Positions 5,612 through 8,767 of a stretch of 8,767 nt of DNA are shown here, piece by piece. Source of the stretch: an uncultured Balneolaceae bacterium. GTDB taxonomy: Bacteria > Bacteroidota > Rhodothermia > Balneolales > Balneolaceae. Under the pieces are notes generated by a model, which worked only from the letters and a program-made list of their open reading frames with translations, had not been told where the DNA came from and made no database searches. A program made the position numbers and the translations under genes. How positions within the stretch are numbered: the stretch's first letter is position 1; each line of letters begins with the position of its first letter. The stretch lies in assembly GCA_938003885.1 (NCBI GenBank), contig CALKWT010000105.1, positions 1 to 8,767 on the forward strand. The letters run 5' to 3'.

Positions 5612-6457
5612 TCACCCTTTGAAGGGAGAACTCGCCCTGTTGATGTATCCGTGTATAGCACTGCTCAGAAACAGAACTCCGGACACAGCCAGGGAGAATA
5701 CCACGATGACCTGAGGCCCGTTCCAGTTTGCTACGGCGATCGCAATTAGTGCCCAGACACCCACCAGGGCAAACTCACGCATGTTCCGGGTCCAGGTCAG
5801 CAGCAGGTTGATCAATCCGGTGGCAAGGATCATGATGACGGCCCAGGTAACCTCCGGGAGGCCGAAGCCCTGCCAATCGATTTTAGTCAGATAGGCAGCG
5901 ATATTGGTGATCAGGGCGACTGTCACCCAGCCCGAGTAGAGCGAGAAAGGCCACCAGACAAAGGCAATTCTGGAGATGGGGGCATCATACAGTTCCATCC
6001 GAGTATTTACGACGATTCTGAATAACGAGAAAAGCAGTAGAAACATAACGATAACAGAGAGTCCTGTATATTCGTAAAGCCAGCTTAACAACCAGAGAAT
6101 ATTTGCTAGGCAGGAGATCAAAAACCACCATCCGGTCTGATTTACAATATCATCATCGGCGCCTTTTATAAAAAGACTGCGCCCCTGATAGGCAATAAAA
6201 GCCAAAAGTCCCAGATAGATCAGGCCCCATATCGAAAAAGCGTAGCCGGCCGGGGTGAAATAGTTCTGATATTGGGCCGATACCTCTCCGACAATCGTCC
6301 CATTAAACGTACCTGTGTTAGCAAGGTAGTTGATGAAGATCACGATCAGCAGGGAAGCACCATTGAGTACCTGCAGGATTTTCTTTGTTGTACTATTCAT
6401 CGTGTGCTGATCGGCGTCAGGAGAATTGCGGTCCGTGCTATCGATTGATTGGGTCAT
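5612..6457 (-). CDS. TspO/MBR-like tryptophan-rich multi-span membrane protein
   Basis: An integral membrane protein related to the TspO/MBR (translocator protein, tryptophan-rich sensory protein) family, which binds porphyrins and other hydrophobic ligands. The family signature FTPAGYAFSIWGLIYL is present (residues 67-82 from this start), as is the Trp/aromatic-rich FVWWPFSLYSGWVTVALITN (166-185). I count about eight hydrophobic spans against five in classical ~160-residue TspO, and the protein is 281 residues, so it belongs to a longer relative. The start at 6457 is preferred because GGAG lies 5 bases upstream; an in-frame ATG at 6517 would add 20 residues (301 in all) without a good ribosome binding site. 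The N-terminal ~20 residues are polar, then the first span begins. It precedes the VOC gene by 80 bases on the same strand, possibly with a separate promoter. Function in this organism is unknown. Confidence 0.85.
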   Translation of the reverse strand: MTQSIDSTDRNSPDADQHTMNSTTKKILQVLNGASLLIVIFINYLANTGTFNGTIVGEVSAQYQNYFTPAGYAFSIWGLIYLGLLAFIAYQGRSLFIKGADDDIVNQTGWWFLISCLANILWLLSWLYEYTGLSVIVMFLLLFSLFRIVVNTRMELYDAPISRIAFVWWPFSLYSGWVTVALITNIAAYLTKIDWQGFGLPEVTWAVIMILATGLINLLLTWTRNMREFALVGVWALIAIAVANWNGPQVIVVFSLAVSGVLFLSSAIHGYINRASSPFKG

Positions 6458-6462
6458 AGGGT

Positions 6463-6466
6463 CTCC
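6463..6466 (-). promoter_or_regulatory. Shine-Dalgarno GGAG that decides the TspO-like start
   Basis: Minus strand GGAG-ACCCT-ATG. It is the clearest ribosome binding site in the window and favours the ATG at 6457 over those at 6517 and 6400, neither of which has one. Confidence 0.5.
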
Positions 6467-6674
6467 ACTGGTTCTGAAATAGGTTCTCGAGTTTGGCTGC
6501 AGAAGGTAATCAAACATCCAATGATACCTGATTCATTCCCCGGTGATGAAAATAGAGAGGAGATCGTGCGGTTCGGCCGGGTGCGATAATGACACGTTTA
6601 GCCTTTCTGTCTATCAATTTCCGGGCGGCGGGCAGCAAGATACAGGAACGATCTGCCATCCTGGAGTGTGGATA

Positions 6675-6689
6675 GGGGCTTCAGGCCCC
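6675..6689 (-). other. Short GC hairpin spanning the ligase stop codon
   Basis: GGGGC (6675-6679) and GCCCC (6685-6689) pair around five bases that include part of the ligase TGA (6683-6681). No T run follows, so it is not a standard terminator; a minor mRNA 3' structure or chance. Confidence 0.3.
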
Positions 6690-8408
6690 GTACCGGATAA
6701 AGGAGGGATCCTGAAGTTGGGGTGTACGTTTCTCCTCCAGCCGCTGATAAAAACGTTTCTCCACATCAGTGAGGGTATGCACAACTTCAGGGTTTGCATC
6801 CGTTAGAATCTGGCCGGGGCGCACGGTCTGCAGGTCGAAACCAGCTTTGGTTCGGTTGTTTATACGAATGCGCCGGTATGTTACCTGAAGTGCCAGTCCG
6901 GGTTTAAGGCCGATGGTAGGGCCATATCTCTCGACAACGAGATCCTGAACCCGGTCGTTGACCAGTTTAAGTTGATCGCCAGCAAACCCGCCATCGATCT
7001 TCCCGATAGGGATGAAGGACTCTTCATACCGGGGATCCTTATCGACAGAGACCCCCAGGGTAAACCGGGAGTAAGGCCCTTTCCGCATGTCGCTCTCCGC
7101 ATGGGCATACATGACCATGGTGCTGAGGGTCGGCTCCTGCTTTTTCAGATGAAGCCAGGAGTCGTTGCGCTCCCCGTATTCATAGGCGCTGCCTAACTGT
7201 TTAAGAATCAGGCCATCATTACCCAGCGAGAAGGAATGGTTCAGCCGGGATAGTAAATCTTCTTCACTATTTGCGGCAAATTGACGGGTTACCGGAATCT
7301 CAAATGTTTCAGAGAGGATTTCCAGAGCGTTCCGGCGGTCTGTAAACGGTGCACTGACAAGGGTTGTATTATCATGGAAAAGCAGATCAAATGCGATAAA
7401 AAGTGCGGGCTGGGCTGCCAGCTCTTCCTCCGAAAGATTTTTGAGCTTCATTCGGGCCTGCAGCAAAGGGAGAGGAAGGGTTCTGTCTTTCTTGAACAGA
7501 ATCAACACGCCATCGAGGACGACAGGAGGAAGGTCCCGGCTCTGAAAGTACGCTACCACATCAGGAAAGTAGTGGCTGATGTTATTCAGGTTTTTGTCAA
7601 AAATCTGAACGTCGGTTCCAGCAATGTGAAGCTGTGCACGAAGGCCGTCGAGCTTATCTTCTGCGACCTGTTTGCCCCTTTCTAACGCTGCAGGCAATGT
7701 TGCCGGGCTCGTATGCATCACAGGTACCGGCTGGAAGAGTCTGAACTCAGCACCCTCCAGATCGTGCTTTCGGGCCAGCAGTGCCGTTTCGCCGAGAGAG
7801 TTTGTCTTCATATGGGCATGCCGGGTTCTTGCCGGGTCCGCCTTGAAGGCGCCGGCGATGGCCGCCTCGATATCCTGAACCTGGAGGCCTGCAAGGGGTG
7901 AGCGGGCTTTCATGATCTGGAGAAAAAACTTTATTTCAAGCGGAGTCATCGTTTCCCACGCGGCGTGGAGAATCCCAGTCTTCTTCTTTCTGTTACGGGC
8001 ACTCCAGAGTTCTTCATATATCTGCTGAACCTCCGAAAGCGACAGGCCGGCCGGCTCGCGGCGGCTCCGGGCCTCCGGAACATTTTCCATCAACCGTTCA
8101 ATCGTTTCGGAATGACTGCCTGTGGCAGCCTTCGACGGCTTGTACACAATATCGTAGTCAATCTTGCAAAAGTCAGCAGCAGCCAGACCAATGGTCCGGG
8201 CTCCTGCTGAAATCCGTTTGCCCGAGATATCAGGGAAAGCTCCTTCTCCCGTAAACTGAACCATCAGCAGCAGCTCATTGTCGGAAAGAGGAAGGGCAAG
8301 GGCTGCAGAAAGAAGAGTGATTTTGTCCCCGCGGTACCGCTGATCTTCTATCTCCTGAAGCAGGCTGCAGAGCTCTAGGAAGGTAAATTCTGAGTCGGAA
8401 TGCATCAT
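6681..8408 (-). CDS. ATP-dependent DNA ligase with altered catalytic motifs
   Basis: A 575-residue homologue of archaeal/LigB-type ATP-dependent DNA ligases, which seal nicks through a lysyl-AMP intermediate. Residues ~7-210 match the N-terminal DNA-binding domain (FTFLELCSLLQEIE, then DKITLLSAAL). The adenylation domain is at ~225-423 and the OB-fold domain at ~425-540. Motif I is EDKLDGLR at 250-257 with nucleophile Lys252. Motif IIIa is AFDLLF at 339-344. Several other positions depart from consensus: motif Ia has Lys272 where Arg is usual, motif III is DGV (299-301) instead of DGE, motif IV is DGLILK (398-403) with Asp for Glu, motif V is WLHLKK (418-423) with His for the first Lys, and motif VI is not the usual RFPR form. 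Activity is therefore uncertain. No nuclease or helicase partner of the known bacterial ligase operons lies next to it. Two tandem ATGs (8408, 8405) without a Shine-Dalgarno give the start. Confidence 0.9.
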   Translation of the reverse strand: MMHSDSEFTFLELCSLLQEIEDQRYRGDKITLLSAALALPLSDNELLLMVQFTGEGAFPDISGKRISAGARTIGLAAADFCKIDYDIVYKPSKAATGSHSETIERLMENVPEARSRREPAGLSLSEVQQIYEELWSARNRKKKTGILHAAWETMTPLEIKFFLQIMKARSPLAGLQVQDIEAAIAGAFKADPARTRHAHMKTNSLGETALLARKHDLEGAEFRLFQPVPVMHTSPATLPAALERGKQVAEDKLDGLRAQLHIAGTDVQIFDKNLNNISHYFPDVVAYFQSRDLPPVVLDGVLILFKKDRTLPLPLLQARMKLKNLSEEELAAQPALFIAFDLLFHDNTTLVSAPFTDRRNALEILSETFEIPVTRQFAANSEEDLLSRLNHSFSLGNDGLILKQLGSAYEYGERNDSWLHLKKQEPTLSTMVMYAHAESDMRKGPYSRFTLGVSVDKDPRYEESFIPIGKIDGGFAGDQLKLVNDRVQDLVVERYGPTIGLKPGLALQVTYRRIRINNRTKAGFDLQTVRPGQILTDANPEVVHTLTDVEKRFYQRLEEKRTPQLQDPSFIRYGA

Positions 8409-8767
8409 CCGGAAGGGCCGGGTTAAATTCGAACAGGAAATGTTTTAACTTATCGGGAGTCAAATCGTTCATCCGACAACAAAATATCACTATTTATTTG
8501 AAATTGTGATTTGAGATATCAGATTGGGTATTGTTTGTTATATCTCTGTCGCATTATTATCCTGAAGCAGAAATGAGGGGACAGCTTATAAATTTGAAAG
8601 AGGGGGGTGGGGGTGCGATGTAAATCAAGAGTACCCTCTCACATTTAATAGTGAATTTGGGCAGGCGTTTTTTTTGGGTGTGTATGTCGGTATTCGTGGG
8701 AATGGCTAATTTTAAATCAAGTACCGAAAATGGAATCAGGAGTACTAACAATATTTGCAAATCTCAT
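8409..8767. other. Region upstream of the ligase; no convincing gene
   Basis: A minus-strand frame from the ATG at 8472 (MNDLTPDKLKHFLFEFNP...) is protein-like for ~25 codons, then overlaps the ligase start out of frame; see findings. The A+T-rich stretch 8478-8560 should hold the ligase promoter, with GATATTTTG near 8480 (minus) a near-match to TAnnTTTG. On the plus strand TAAATTTG (8589-8596) matches that consensus exactly, followed by a G-rich run (8602-8613) and an open frame from ATG 8684 to the right edge (28 codons, unrecognised). Confidence 0.45.

Noticed and set aside
5595..5625. CCCTT-CA-AAGGG palindrome at the end of the TspO-like gene as a terminator
   Set aside because: A two-base loop is sterically implausible and no T run follows.
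6543..6806. 87-codon plus-strand frame between ligase and TspO-like genes
   Set aside because: Its second half is antisense to the ligase 3' end and no family features are visible.
8557..8760. 67-codon minus-strand frame with a hydrophobic start (MQILLVLLIPFSV)
   Set aside because: Low-complexity proline run from the G-rich tract, no coherent signal peptide or domain; composition fits A+T-rich intergenic DNA.

Overview
The window reads as a bacterial chromosome segment from the Bacteroidota / Balneolota / Rhodothermota side of the tree. This is an inference. It rests on the near absence of Shine-Dalgarno sequences before most starts, a TAnnTTTG-type promoter element (TACCTTTG, minus strand, 5572-5565), a lipoprotein with a DUF4382-type domain, and a long TspO-like membrane protein. 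No rRNA, tRNA, CRISPR array or intact insertion sequence was seen.

Left end (1-1198, minus strand): the head of a CRISPR-Cas type I locus. A DnaQ-like DEDDh 3'-5' exonuclease (1198-641) is followed after 10 bases by the start of cas3 (630 to beyond base 1), of which only the N-terminal HD nuclease domain is visible. Cascade, cas1/cas2 and the array, if present, lie to the left. The cas3/exonuclease DNA looks more A+T-rich than the ligase at the right end.

Boundary (1199-2361): about 1.2 kb with no clearly intact gene. It holds stem-loops, a short unrecognised minus-strand frame (1945-1652) and two diverged copies of a 36-base segment whose translations share an EYxSETxxGxLC pattern. I read it as a decayed zone between the CRISPR locus and ordinary chromosomal genes.

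Middle (2362-6457): a plus-strand lipoprotein with a DUF4382-type domain (2362-3018) converges on a minus-strand pair. The pair is a two-domain VOC (glyoxalase/dioxygenase fold) protein (5531-4488) followed by a Gfo/Idh/MocA NAD(P)-dependent oxidoreductase (4424-3348), closed by a strong intrinsic terminator (3322-3286). The pair probably works on a sugar or small hydroxy/keto compound; the substrate cannot be read from sequence. Upstream on the same strand is a multi-span TspO/MBR-type membrane protein (6457-5612).

Right end (6681-8767): a 575-residue ATP-dependent DNA ligase on the minus strand, with the nucleophilic lysine retained but several other nucleotidyltransferase motif residues changed. 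The last ~360 bases hold no convincing gene.

The best candidates for something unusual are the free-standing DEDDh exonuclease leading the cas3 operon, the ligase with altered motifs III, IV and V, and the decayed repeat-bearing boundary.
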